Translations under genes and position numbers: made by a program | Source of the DNA: Paraburkholderia saeva | GTDB lineage: Bacteria > Pseudomonadota > Gammaproteobacteria > Burkholderiales > Burkholderiaceae | NCBI RefSeq assembly: GCF_907164555.1 | Contig: NZ_CAJQZC010000007.1 | Span: 186,001-250,000, forward strand | Length of the DNA: 64,000 nucleotides | Direction: 5' to 3' | The notes under the pieces: model-generated | The model's input: only the letters and a program-made list of their open reading frames with translations | What the model was told of the DNA's origin: nothing | Database searches by the model: none | Shown here: piece after piece, positions 54,314 to 63,082 of the stretch | How the letters are laid out: each line of letters starts with the position of its first letter | Numbering within the stretch: position 1 is the first letter of the stretch

Positions 54314-55066
54314 TCAGACGCGCGTGCTGCCGGCCGCATGAACGTCGATGCCGGCATCCGCGAGCGCCGCGCGGATGCGCCGCGCGAACGCTAGCGCGTG
54401 CGGACCGTCGCCGTGCAGGCAGATCGTCTGCGCGTTGAGCGGCACCCACTGGCCGTCGACCGCCTGCACGCGCTGCTCGCGCACCATCGCGAGCGTGCGC
54501 TCGAGTACGAGCTCTTCGTCGTCGAGGAGCGCACCCGGTTGCGAGCGCGGCACGAGCGAGCCGTCCGCGCGATAGCCGCGGTCGGCGAACACTTCTTCGA
54601 TGGCGGTTAGCCCGGCTTCGCGCGCCGCCGTCACGAGCCCGCTGTTCGCGAGCGCGAACACCGCGACCGAAGGATCGAAGTCGTGCACCGCGGACGCGAT
54701 CGCATCGGCGATCTTCGGGTCGCGCGCGGCCTGGTTGTAGAGCGCGCCGTGCGGCTTCACGTGCGCGATGCGCCCGCCTTCCGCCTCTGCAATCGCCGAC
54801 AGCGCGCCGAGCTGGTACAGCACGCCCGCGTAGATATCGCCGACGGGCAGATCCATCTCCTTGCGGCCGAAGTTCTCGGGATCGTTGAAGCTCGGATGCG
54901 CGCCGATCGCTACACCTTTCTGCACCGCCCAGCGCACGCAGTCACGCATCGCGGTCGCGCCGCCGGCGTGCCAGCCGCACGCGATGTTGGCGGAGCTCAC
55001 GAGATCGAGTAACGCTTCGTCGGTGCCGCAGCCTTCGCCGAGATCGGCGTTCAGGTCGATTTCCAT
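54314..55066 (-). CDS. pxpA: 5-oxoprolinase subunit PxpA
   Basis: LamB/YcsF-family subunit of the ATP-dependent 5-oxoprolinase (5-oxoproline to glutamate). 250 residues. The start MEIDLNADLGEGCGTDEALL at 55066 has an AGGAGA site. Motifs are SSANIACGWHAGGATAM, HVKPHGALYNQAARDP and ICLHGDGPHAL, with the His/Asp residues of the family. It follows pxpC by 10 bases on the same strand. Confidence 0.95.
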   Translation of the reverse strand: MEIDLNADLGEGCGTDEALLDLVSSANIACGWHAGGATAMRDCVRWAVQKGVAIGAHPSFNDPENFGRKEMDLPVGDIYAGVLYQLGALSAIAEAEGGRIAHVKPHGALYNQAARDPKIADAIASAVHDFDPSVAVFALANSGLVTAAREAGLTAIEEVFADRGYRADGSLVPRSQPGALLDDEELVLERTLAMVREQRVQAVDGQWVPLNAQTICLHGDGPHALAFARRIRAALADAGIDVHAAGSTRV

Positions 55067-55076
55067 GTGTTCTCTC

Positions 55077-56138
55077 CTACTTGGCCTGCAAGGCCGCCAG
55101 CGCCGGCTGACGCGCGCAGCGTTCTTCGTGCATGGCGATCGCGGCATCGATCTGCCGCAGATACGTCCGTTCTTCGAGCAGCGCGTAATGCGCTTCTTCG
55201 GGTGTCGTGGGCAGAAAGCGGATCGAGCCGTTCAGGCGCACCTGCGCGAGCTTCCACATGTCGGCCTGGATCACGGCGCCGATCTTCGGATAACCGCCCG
55301 TCGTCTGCGCGTCGCCCATCAGGATGATCGGCTGGCCGTTCGGCGGCACCTGGATCGTGCCCGGCAAGACCGCGTGCGACAGCAGATCGGCTTTTTGCTG
55401 ACGTTCGAGCGCCGTGCCTGCGAGGCGGTAGCCCATCCGGTTGCTATTGGGCGTGACGAGCCATTCGTCGTCCCAGAACGCGCTGTGCGCGCTCGCGGTG
55501 AAGCTGTCGTATTCCGGCCCGGCCAGCACGCGGATCGGCACCGCCCAGGGCACGTTCGCAGGATGACGCCCGCGCCGCACGGGCTCATTCACCAGCACGA
55601 ACTTGCACCAGGCGGGCGCCTTCACGCCGAACTCGGGCGCGTCGGGGCTGAACCACGAGCCGGGGCGCGCGGGCGGCACGCCGACGGGCAGCCGGTCGCC
55701 GTCGCGGAGCGCCCGTCCACCGAGCCCGCCAAAACCGCCGGCCAGGTCCGTGCTGCGCGAGCCGAGCATCGGCAGTACGTCGATGCCGCCGGCCACCGCG
55801 ATGTAGCCCCGCATGCCGCGCCTCGCGCCATTGAGCGTGAGTTCCTGGCCGGCCTGCACCGGCAGGCTCCACCACGAATAAACGGGCTTGCCGTCGAGCG
55901 TCGCGCCGAATTCCGTGCCGGTGATCGCGACGCGTGTCGCGCGCGGAAAGCGCAGCACCGTCGGGCCGAACGTGATTTCGAGGCCGGCCGCATCGGGCCG
56001 GTTACCGACGAGCCGGTTGCCGACTTCGAGCGACAGCCGGTCGAGCGCGCCGCCCATCGCGACGCCGAGATGCCGGTAGCCGTGGCGGCCGAGATCCTGA
56101 ATGGTGGTCAGAAGACCTGCGCGGACGACGTCGATCAT
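55077..56138 (-). CDS. pxpC: 5-oxoprolinase subunit PxpC
   Basis: Allophanate-hydrolase-subunit-2-like protein of 353 residues. The N-terminus IDVVRAGLLTTIQDLGRHGYRHLGVAMGGALD is the AHS2 hallmark; NRMGYRLAG and PIILMGDAQTTGGYPKIGAV are also conserved. It forms the catalytic pair with PxpB. Its ATG overlaps the pxpB stop by 4 bases. Confidence 0.94.
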   Translation of the reverse strand: MIDVVRAGLLTTIQDLGRHGYRHLGVAMGGALDRLSLEVGNRLVGNRPDAAGLEITFGPTVLRFPRATRVAITGTEFGATLDGKPVYSWWSLPVQAGQELTLNGARRGMRGYIAVAGGIDVLPMLGSRSTDLAGGFGGLGGRALRDGDRLPVGVPPARPGSWFSPDAPEFGVKAPAWCKFVLVNEPVRRGRHPANVPWAVPIRVLAGPEYDSFTASAHSAFWDDEWLVTPNSNRMGYRLAGTALERQQKADLLSHAVLPGTIQVPPNGQPIILMGDAQTTGGYPKIGAVIQADMWKLAQVRLNGSIRFLPTTPEEAHYALLEERTYLRQIDAAIAMHEERCARQPALAALQAK

Positions 56139-56788
56139 GCGTCGATCCCCGCGATGGTAAAGCGCACGCGATCGCCCGATTGCAGCAATGTGGGCGGCGT
56201 CTGCACCGGATCGAAGAGCGCCAGTTCCGTGCGGCCGATCAGTTGCCAGCCGCCTGGCGACGCGGCCGGATAAATCCCGGTTTGCGCGCCGCCGATGCCG
56301 ACCGTGCCCGCCGGCACTTCGAGCCGCGGCTCGGCGCGCCGCGGCGTGTGCAGCTTTTCGTCGAGGCCGCCCATGTAGGCAAAGCCCGGCTGGAAGCCGA
56401 GAAAGAACACGACGTATTCGCCCGCGACGTGTCGCTTCACGACTTCATCCGCCGACAACCCCGTGTGTTTCGCGACGGCGGCCAGATCCGGGCCCGCCTT
56501 GCCGCCGTACACCACCGGGATTTCGACTTCGCGGCCCGTGGCGGTTGGGTCCGCCGCGCTGTCCCAGGCGGCGCGCAGCAGGTCGGTGAGGGCGTCGCGA
56601 TCGGCTTCGAGCGGGTTGATGACGAGCGTCAGATTGTTCATCCCCGGTACGACTTCGAGCACGTGCGGCCACGCGCGCGCGGCTCCGGCTGCTGCCCAGA
56701 TACGCTGCTGGCAGGCAAGCGTGGCCGGCGGCGCGGATTCGCAGACGAGTGCGTTATCGCCCAACGGATAGATGCGTGGCTGATTCAT
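56135..56788 (-). CDS. pxpB: 5-oxoprolinase subunit PxpB
   Basis: Allophanate-hydrolase-subunit-1-like protein, 217 residues, starting MNQPRIYPLGDNALVCE at 56788. Motifs are VVPGMNNLTLVINP, HVAGEYVVFFLGFQPGFAYMGGLDEKLHTPRR and VPAGTVGIGGAQTGIYP. It is first gene of pxpB-C-A and divergent from the MarR-like regulator. Confidence 0.94.
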   Translation of the reverse strand: MNQPRIYPLGDNALVCESAPPATLACQQRIWAAAGAARAWPHVLEVVPGMNNLTLVINPLEADRDALTDLLRAAWDSAADPTATGREVEIPVVYGGKAGPDLAAVAKHTGLSADEVVKRHVAGEYVVFFLGFQPGFAYMGGLDEKLHTPRRAEPRLEVPAGTVGIGGAQTGIYPAASPGGWQLIGRTELALFDPVQTPPTLLQSGDRVRFTIAGIDA

Positions 56789-56891
56789 GAGTGACCTGGT
56801 TCGTTCGGGTACCCACCTGCGCGGGCGCCCGGTCCGGATCGGCTGACCCGTTTGCAAAGCGCGTGGCATGGCAAGTAACGTACATTCTCAA

Positions 56892-56911
56892 TAATTTATC
56901 TACAATTTATC
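56892..56911. promoter_or_regulatory. AATTTATC direct repeats in the pxpB-regulator region
   Basis: AATTTATC occurs at 56893-56900 and 56904-56911, 11 bp apart (one helical turn), in an AT-rich patch between pxpB and the divergent regulator. Plausible operator. Confidence 0.45.
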
Positions 56912-56994
56912 AATAAGCGTTTGTGCCAGGCTCCCATTTTCAGGTGGGCGTCGTACACTTCCGGCACCTTCCCAACGTGTGTCGAGATTGCCTC

Positions 56995-57507
56995 ATGTCG
57001 CGTCATCCCACCAAGATCGTCTCGTCGGAACACCTCGTTTCCGAATCGAGCGCGGAGCTTTCCGAGCTCGAGTACGCGCTGATCATGGCGGGCAACGCGT
57101 TCAACCGCTGGATGGTGCGCTGCATGTCGGCGGCGGGCGACAAGGACATGACCGCCATCGAAGTCTCGCTGCTGCACCACGTGAGCCATCGCGAGCGCCG
57201 CAAAAAACTGGCCGATATCTGCTTCGTGCTGAACATCGAGGACACGCACGTCGCGACCTATGCGCTGAAGAAGCTCGTAGCTAGAGGGTATGTAAAAAGC
57301 GAAAAGACCGGCAAGGAAGTGTTTTTCGAGGCGACGGAGGCCGGCCGTGCGCTGTGCCTGCGCTATCGTGAAGTGCGCGAGAGTTGCCTCATCTCGACGC
57401 TGAAGGAAAGCGGTCTGACCAACGAGCAGATCGGCGAGGCCGCGCAGCTGCTGCGCAACGCATCGGGCCTCTACGACACGGCGGCGCGCGCGGCGGCTTC
57501 GCTTTGA
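56995..57507 (+). CDS. MarR-like winged-helix regulator
   Basis: 170 residues from ATG 56995; a GTG start at 56923 would add unconserved residues. The centre is a winged helix (MTAIEVSLLHHVSHRERRKKLADICFVLNIEDTHVATYALKKLVARGYVKSEKTGKEVFFEATEAG). Helical dimerisation segments lie on either side. Its divergent position suggests it regulates pxpBCA and perhaps the DUF969/979 transporter; the ligand could be 5-oxoproline, which is inference. Confidence 0.85.
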   Translation: MSRHPTKIVSSEHLVSESSAELSELEYALIMAGNAFNRWMVRCMSAAGDKDMTAIEVSLLHHVSHRERRKKLADICFVLNIEDTHVATYALKKLVARGYVKSEKTGKEVFFEATEAGRALCLRYREVRESCLISTLKESGLTNEQIGEAAQLLRNASGLYDTAARAAASL

Positions 57508-57531
57508 TGCGCCCGACAGCCGGGCAAAATC

Positions 57532-58131
57532 TCAATCAGCCTGTTCTGGATAGCGCGCGCGCTCCGTGATGACCGCGTCGAGCGGTATGTCGTGCGCCTC
57601 GCGCGGGATTGCATCGGTGCGGCAGGCTTCGTACGCGATACCGACCGTTACCGGGCGCATCGCGCCTGGCCACACCGCCAGCGTGCGGTCGTAATAGCCA
57701 CCGCCGTAACCGAGCCGGAACGCATCCTGGTCGAAACCCACGCAGGGAATCAGCAGCAGGTCAGGGGTCACGTCGCGGCTCGACTCCGGTTCGGGAATGC
57801 GGTGATGACCGGTTTTCATGGCCATGTCCGGCGTCCACGCGTGAAACGCGAGCGGCGAATGGAGGCTGTGAATCACTGGCAGGCCGGCCTCGCGTTTCGC
57901 ATCGGCGGCGAGCCATTCCGCGATGGCTTCGCGCGCGTCGAACTCGCCCGCGAGCGGCCAGTAGAACCCCACGCATGCCGGCGCATAGCGTTCCAGTGTC
58001 TGAAGCACATGATGCTTTAGCGCGAGTGCATGCGCGGGCTCGCGAGCCGCGTCGAGACGGGCTTTGAGCAGTGTTGCGCGCAGTTCCTTTTTCGATTTTG
58101 CGTGGGGGTTGCGTGCTATGCTTGGCTTCAA
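57532..58131 (-). CDS. 5-formyltetrahydrofolate cyclo-ligase
   Basis: ATP-dependent enzyme converting 5-formyl-THF to 5,10-methenyl-THF. Motifs are KKELRATLLKARLDAA near the N-terminus, LLIPCVGFDQDAFRLGYGGGYYDRTLA (nucleotide and folate site) and GIAYEACRTDAIPREAHDIPLDAVITE. No ATG lies near the homologous start. The best choice is a TTG at 58131 with GGAG six bases upstream, giving 199 residues, the family norm. The ATG at 58212 would add 27 residues and overlap the divergent lytic transglycosylase gene by 61 bases. Confidence 0.88.
   Translation of the reverse strand: MKPSIARNPHAKSKKELRATLLKARLDAAREPAHALALKHHVLQTLERYAPACVGFYWPLAGEFDAREAIAEWLAADAKREAGLPVIHSLHSPLAFHAWTPDMAMKTGHHRIPEPESSRDVTPDLLLIPCVGFDQDAFRLGYGGGYYDRTLAVWPGAMRPVTVGIAYEACRTDAIPREAHDIPLDAVITERARYPEQAD
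58114..58122 (+). promoter_or_regulatory. Possible extended -10 promoter of the lytic transglycosylase gene
   Basis: TGCTATGCT fits an extended -10 and lies about 30 bases before the start codon. No clear -35 hexamer. Confidence 0.35.
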
Positions 58132-58151
58132 TTCCCGCTCCAGAAACAACG

Positions 58152-60119
58152 ATGTCCAAACGCCTCTTTCGAGTATATCGCGCGGCCGGTTCTGCGCTGG
58201 CTGCCGCGGCACTCGTCGCGTGCGGCACGGCGTCCGCCGTCCGTCCTGTCACCCTCACCCAGCTCACACCGGACGACCAGACTTTCATCCAGCTTCGCGA
58301 AGCAGCGCGCAATAACGACGCGCCGCGCGCCGCGCAGCTGGCGAGCATGATTCCCGACTATCCCGCGCCGTCGTATCTCGAGTACTTCACGCTGAAGCCG
58401 CAGCTGTTCGACGGATCGGGCCACGCGCGTATCGACGCGCCCGATGCGCCCGTGCTGTCCTTCCTGCAGAAGTACGATGGTCAGGCGATTGCCGACCGCA
58501 TGCGCAACGACTATCTCGTCGTGCTGGGCGCGCGTCACGACTGGCGCAACTTCGACCTGCAATATGCACGTTTTGTGCTGAACGACGACACGCAGGTGAA
58601 GTGCTACGCACTTGAATCGCGCGCGGCGCGCGGCGAAAACGTCGCCGATGCGGCACGCGCGCTGCTCGTCGATCCGAAGCAGTACGGCGACGGCTGCGTC
58701 GATCTGATCACGTCGCTCGCGATCAATCAGCAGTTCACGACCGACGACGTGTGGCAGCAGATCCGCGTCGCGTACGAGCAGAACTACACGAACACGGGCG
58801 CGAAGCTGGTCGACGCGCTGGGCAACCAGCGTCCCGATCCGGTGCTGTTCGGCCAGGCCGCCAGCACGCCGCCGCTGCTGCTCGCGCGCGGCGTCGGACC
58901 CGATACGCAGTCGCATCAGCTGGCGCTGCTCGCGATCACGCGCATGGCGCGCAACGATCCGGCGATGGCGGCTTCGACGTTCGCCTCCGTCGCGCCTTCG
59001 CTCACCACGCCCGAGCGCGCGATCGGCTGGGGCACGATCGCTTACCAGGCGGCGGCAAAGCAGATGCCGGCCGCAGTCGACTGGTACCGGCTCTCGGCGA
59101 ACGCGCCGCTTTCGAACCCCGCCTACGAGTGGCGCACCCGCATGGCGCTTCTTGCCGGCGACTGGACGATGGTGCGCTGGTCGATCGAGCAGATGTCGCC
59201 AACGCTGCGCACACAGCCTTCGTGGGTCTACTGGCACGCGCGCGCGGTGAAGCAGAACGGCGACACCGTCACGGCGAACCAGGAATTCGAGTCGATCGCC
59301 GCGGGCTATAACTTCTACGGTCAGCTCGCTGCCGAAGAACTCGGCCAGAAGATCACCGTGCCGCCGAAAACCACCGTGAGCGACGCTGAAGTCGAGCAGG
59401 CCGGCGCGACGCCCGGCTTCGCGCTCGCACAGCGTTTTTACGCGCTGAACCTGCGTCTTGAAGGCAATCGCGAATGGAACTGGCCGCTGCGCTCGATGAC
59501 CGACCGCCAGCTCATCGCGACCGCCGAGTTCGCACGTCGCATCGAACTGTACGACCGCGCCGTGAACACCGCCGACCGCACGAAGTCCGAGCACGACTTC
59601 TCGCTGCGCTATCTGTCGCCGTTCCGCGATATCGTCGAACGCGATGCACAGTCCACCGGTCTCGACGTCGAATGGGCGTATGGACTGATCCGGCAAGAGT
59701 CGCGTTTCATCATGAACGCGCGCTCGGAAGTCGGCGCGAGCGGCCTGATGCAGCTGATGCCCGGCACCGCGCAGCTGGTGGCGAAGAAGATCGGACTTGG
59801 CACGATTTCGCGCGCGCAGATGAACGATATCGACACGAATATCCTGCTGGGTACCAACTATCTGTCGATGATCTACAATCAGTTCGACGGGTCCGCCGTG
59901 CTGGCTACGGCCGGCTACAACGCCGGTCCAGGACGTCCGCGCGCGTGGAAGCAGAACCTGTCGCACGGCGTTGAAGGCGCGATTTTCGCGGAGACGATCC
60001 CGTTCCAGGAAACCCGCGACTACGTGAAGAATGTGCTGTCCAACACGGTCTACTATGCGGCACTGTTCGAAGGCCGTCCGCAATCGCTGAAAGTGCGTCT
60101 GGGCTATATCGCACCATAA
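58152..60119 (+). CDS. slt: Soluble lytic murein transglycosylase (Slt70-like)
   Basis: Periplasmic peptidoglycan lytic transglycosylase of 655 residues. The start at 58152 gives a signal peptide with a lipobox-like LVAC (residues 21-24), so it may be lipid-anchored. A long helical superhelix domain (about 50-480) precedes the C-terminal SLT domain, where QESRF contains catalytic Glu516, followed by SEVGASGLMQLMPGTAQLVAKK and ATAGYNAGPGRPRAW. The layout matches Slt70. An upstream in-frame extension to 58071 lacks signal-peptide character. Confidence 0.94.
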   Translation: MSKRLFRVYRAAGSALAAAALVACGTASAVRPVTLTQLTPDDQTFIQLREAARNNDAPRAAQLASMIPDYPAPSYLEYFTLKPQLFDGSGHARIDAPDAPVLSFLQKYDGQAIADRMRNDYLVVLGARHDWRNFDLQYARFVLNDDTQVKCYALESRAARGENVADAARALLVDPKQYGDGCVDLITSLAINQQFTTDDVWQQIRVAYEQNYTNTGAKLVDALGNQRPDPVLFGQAASTPPLLLARGVGPDTQSHQLALLAITRMARNDPAMAASTFASVAPSLTTPERAIGWGTIAYQAAAKQMPAAVDWYRLSANAPLSNPAYEWRTRMALLAGDWTMVRWSIEQMSPTLRTQPSWVYWHARAVKQNGDTVTANQEFESIAAGYNFYGQLAAEELGQKITVPPKTTVSDAEVEQAGATPGFALAQRFYALNLRLEGNREWNWPLRSMTDRQLIATAEFARRIELYDRAVNTADRTKSEHDFSLRYLSPFRDIVERDAQSTGLDVEWAYGLIRQESRFIMNARSEVGASGLMQLMPGTAQLVAKKIGLGTISRAQMNDIDTNILLGTNYLSMIYNQFDGSAVLATAGYNAGPGRPRAWKQNLSHGVEGAIFAETIPFQETRDYVKNVLSNTVYYAALFEGRPQSLKVRLGYIAP

Positions 60120-60202
60120 ACGCCAGCGCCATGCCGCCGCGCTTCGCTGCGCGGCGGCCGCCTCACCAGCCGTTGCTGCGGCTTCCACCCAGGGAGTCGA
60201 AA

Positions 60203-61156
60203 ATGCGCCATCAAGCCATCGCGATCATCGGCGGTTCCGGATTCATTGGCAGCCATCTCGTCAACGCGCTCGTTGAACTCGGCAAGGACGTGCGCATTGC
60301 CACCCGACGCAGGCATCACGCGCGGCATCTCACGCTGTTGCCCATCGACGTGATCGAAGTCGACGTGTTCGACCCCGTGCAACTTGCCAGCTTCCTCGAA
60401 AACGCCGACGCGGTGATCAACCTCGTGGGCACGTTGCACGCGAACCGCGCGAACCCGTATGGCGAAGCGTTTGCGAAAGCGCACGTCGAACTGCCCGCAA
60501 AAATTGTGGCTGCCTGCGAAGGCAAGGGCGTGCATCGTCTGATCCACGTGAGTGCGATTGGCGCCGACCCGAAAGGGCCGAGCATGTACCTGCGCTCGAA
60601 GGGCGACGGCGAGAAAGCCGTGCGCCAGTCGACACTGGCAACCACGGTGTTCCGGCCATCGGTCGTATTCGGCCCCGAGGACGCGTTCCTGAACAAATTC
60701 GCGTTCCTGCAACGTGTTTTCCCGATGATTCCGCTTGCGATGCCTGACGCGAAGTTCCAGCCCGTGTTTGTCGGCGATGTTGCGAAGGCGATTGCAAACG
60801 TGCTCGATCTCGATGCCGCGACTGGCCGCACGTATGAACTGGGCGGTCCGACCGTCTACACGCTGGAGGCACTGGTGAAATTCTGCGGCGACGTGATCGG
60901 GCGCCACGCGCGGATCATCCGTTTGCCGGACGCGCTGGCGCGACTTCAGGCGATGACGTTCGAAATGGCGCCTGGCGAGCCCGTGCTTACGCGCGACAAT
61001 CTCGATTCGATGAAAGTGGACAGCGTGCTGAGTGGGCCGCTTGCACCCGAACTCGACATCGAGCCGGCGAGCATCGAAACGATCGCGCCGGTGTATCTGA
61101 CGGGTGCTTCGATGCGTTCGCGTTTCAACACGTTTCGCGCGAGCGCGGGGCGGTGA
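60203..61156 (+). CDS. NDUFA9-like NAD(P)-binding oxidoreductase
   Basis: Atypical short-chain dehydrogenase of 317 residues, start at 60203 with GGGAGT ahead. The Rossmann motif IIGGSGFIGSHLV is at the N-terminus; VINLVGTLHANRANPYGEAF and LIHVSAIGADPKGPSMYLRSKGDGE place it near the complex I NDUFA9 subfamily. The SAI...Y...K pattern resembles the SDR active site. Bacterial members are of unknown role, possibly quinone-linked. It is 83 bases after the transglycosylase gene. Confidence 0.88.
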   Translation: MRHQAIAIIGGSGFIGSHLVNALVELGKDVRIATRRRHHARHLTLLPIDVIEVDVFDPVQLASFLENADAVINLVGTLHANRANPYGEAFAKAHVELPAKIVAACEGKGVHRLIHVSAIGADPKGPSMYLRSKGDGEKAVRQSTLATTVFRPSVVFGPEDAFLNKFAFLQRVFPMIPLAMPDAKFQPVFVGDVAKAIANVLDLDAATGRTYELGGPTVYTLEALVKFCGDVIGRHARIIRLPDALARLQAMTFEMAPGEPVLTRDNLDSMKVDSVLSGPLAPELDIEPASIETIAPVYLTGASMRSRFNTFRASAGR

Positions 61157-61184
61157 CTTTTACTTTCTCTTATTCATTAGACGC

Positions 61185-61832
61185 ATGAAACTCGTTATCG
61201 GTGACAAGAACTATTCCTCGTGGTCGATGCGGCCGTGGCTCGTGCTGAAGCATTTCGGCATTCCTTTCGAGGAGCGCACGATCGAATTGCAGGAGGCGGA
61301 TTCGACGACGTCGATTCTGGCGCTGTCGCCTTCGGGCAAGGTGCCGTGCCTGATCACCGACGACAACGTGCCCGTATGGGATTCGCTTGCCATCTGCGAG
61401 ACGCTTGCCGAACAGTTTCCGCAGCACGCGATGTGGCCGCGCGACGCCGCTGCGCGTGCGCAGGCGCGCAGCGTGAGCGCCGAGATGCACTCCGGTTTTG
61501 TCGGACTGCGCTCGTCGATGTGGATGAACATCCGCGCTTCGTTTCCGGGCAAGGGCGCGACGCCGGAGGCGCTTGCCGATATCGCGCGCGTCGATGCGTT
61601 GTGGTGCGACTGCATCACGAAGCATGGCGGCCCGTTCCTGTTTGGCGACTTCGGCATTGCGGACGCGATGTATGCACCCGTCGTGATGCGCTTCAACACA
61701 TGGCAGCCCGCGCTCTCGGAAGTTGCGTCCGCTTACGCGCGTCGCGTGACGGAGCAGCCGGCCGTGCGTGCGTGGATCGACGACGCGTTGCGCGAGACGC
61801 ATCGCGTGCCGCACTACGACGCTTGCGCATGA
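61185..61832 (+). CDS. Glutathione S-transferase family protein
   Basis: 215-residue cytoplasmic protein with the N-terminal thioredoxin-like domain (MKLVIGDKNYSSWSMRPWLVLKHFGIPFEE). Ser12-Ser13 lie in the catalytic area, and GKVPCLITDDNVPVWDSLAICETLAE is the glutathione-binding region. A helical C-terminal domain follows. The SSWSMRPWL motif is typical of the zeta/maleylacetoacetate-isomerase-like group, but the substrate is unknown. Its stop overlaps the cca start by 4 bases. Confidence 0.9.
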   Translation: MKLVIGDKNYSSWSMRPWLVLKHFGIPFEERTIELQEADSTTSILALSPSGKVPCLITDDNVPVWDSLAICETLAEQFPQHAMWPRDAAARAQARSVSAEMHSGFVGLRSSMWMNIRASFPGKGATPEALADIARVDALWCDCITKHGGPFLFGDFGIADAMYAPVVMRFNTWQPALSEVASAYARRVTEQPAVRAWIDDALRETHRVPHYDACA

Positions 61833-63070
61833 ATATCTACGCAGTGGGCGGCGCGATCCGCGACGCGTTGCTGGGCGTGCCCGTCAAGGACCGCGATTAT
61901 GTGGTGGTTGGCGCGACGCCTGAGCAGATGGTCGCGCAGGGCTATCGGCCTGTCGGCAAGGATTTCCCGGTCTTCCTGCATCCGCTGACGCACGAGGAAT
62001 ATGCGCTTGCGCGCACCGAGCGCAAGACAGCGGCGGGTTACCACGGCTTTCAGTTTTTCTACGCGCCCGACGTGACGCTCGAAGAGGATCTGGCGCGACG
62101 CGATCTGACGATCAACGCGATGGCGCGCGAGGTGCGTCCGGATGGCGAGCTTGCCGGGCCCGTGATCGATCCGTTCAATGGACAGGCTGACGTGAGGAAT
62201 CGCGTGTTCCGTCATGTCAGCGATGCGTTTCTTGAAGATCCCGTGCGGATCCTGCGCATTGCCCGATTTGCGGCGCGCTTTGCCGATTTCACGGTTGCGC
62301 CGGAGACGATGGCGCTGATGCAGAAGATGGTCACGGCGGGTGAGGTGGATGCGCTGGTACCGGAGCGCGTGTGGCAGGAGGTGTCACGCGGACTGATGGA
62401 GGCGAAGCCTTCGCGGATGATCGGGCTGTTGCGGGAGTGCGGCGCGCTTGCGCGTGTGTTGCCGGAGATCGATGCGTTGTTTGGCGTGCCGCAGCGCGCC
62501 GATTACCACCCTGAGGTCGATACGGGTGTGCACGTGATGATGGTTCTGGATCATGCGGCTGCGCAGGGATATGCGTTGACGGTCCGGTTTGCCGCGTTGA
62601 CACATGACCTGGGCAAGGCGACGACGCCCGAGGATGTGTTGCCGCGGCATATTGGGCATGAGGGGCGCAGCGTGAATTTGCTGAAGCCGTTGTGCGACCG
62701 GTTGCGGGTGCCGAATGAGTGTCGCGATCTGGCGGTGCTGGTGGCACGTGAGCATGGAAATATTCATCGCGTGATGGAGACCGGACCGGCGGGGTTGGTG
62801 CGGTTATTCGAGCGATGTGACGCGTTGAGGAAACCTGGGCGTTTTGCCGAGGCGTTGCAGGCATGCGAGGCGGATGCACGCGGACGTCTCGGGTTGGAGG
62901 CGAGGGCGTATCCGCAGGCGGAGCGACTGCGCATCGCGCTTGTTGCTGCGCGGGCTGTGGATGGTGGGGCCGTTGCCGGGCGGTTTGCTGATCGGCCTTC
63001 TCTTATCAAGGATGCTGTTCAGCAGGAGAGAATTCGGGTTGTTGCAGCGGCGCTTGGAGAGAGTATTTAG
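61829..63070 (+). CDS. cca: Multifunctional CCA tRNA nucleotidyltransferase
   Basis: Adds or repairs the CCA end of tRNAs. 413 residues from ATG 61829. The N-terminal nucleotidyltransferase has YAVGGAIRDALLG and the metal-binding DRD at 21-23. Then come RRDLTINAMA and the tRNA-binding region EDPVRILRIARFAARF. The C-terminal HD domain (FAALTHDLGK, about residue 258) marks the type with extra phosphatase/phosphodiesterase activity, as in E. coli. The long frame starting at 61220 is out of frame with the GST gene and is not used. A repeat element begins 12 bases after the stop. Confidence 0.97.
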   Translation: MNIYAVGGAIRDALLGVPVKDRDYVVVGATPEQMVAQGYRPVGKDFPVFLHPLTHEEYALARTERKTAAGYHGFQFFYAPDVTLEEDLARRDLTINAMAREVRPDGELAGPVIDPFNGQADVRNRVFRHVSDAFLEDPVRILRIARFAARFADFTVAPETMALMQKMVTAGEVDALVPERVWQEVSRGLMEAKPSRMIGLLRECGALARVLPEIDALFGVPQRADYHPEVDTGVHVMMVLDHAAAQGYALTVRFAALTHDLGKATTPEDVLPRHIGHEGRSVNLLKPLCDRLRVPNECRDLAVLVAREHGNIHRVMETGPAGLVRLFERCDALRKPGRFAEALQACEADARGRLGLEARAYPQAERLRIALVAARAVDGGAVAGRFADRPSLIKDAVQQERIRVVAAALGESI

Positions 63071-63082
63071 GTTTGTTTTTTT

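Noticed and set aside
58128..60188. 686-codon open frame antisense to the lytic transglycosylase
   Set aside because: Same shadow effect; the sense strand encodes a complete Slt70-like enzyme with catalytic motifs.
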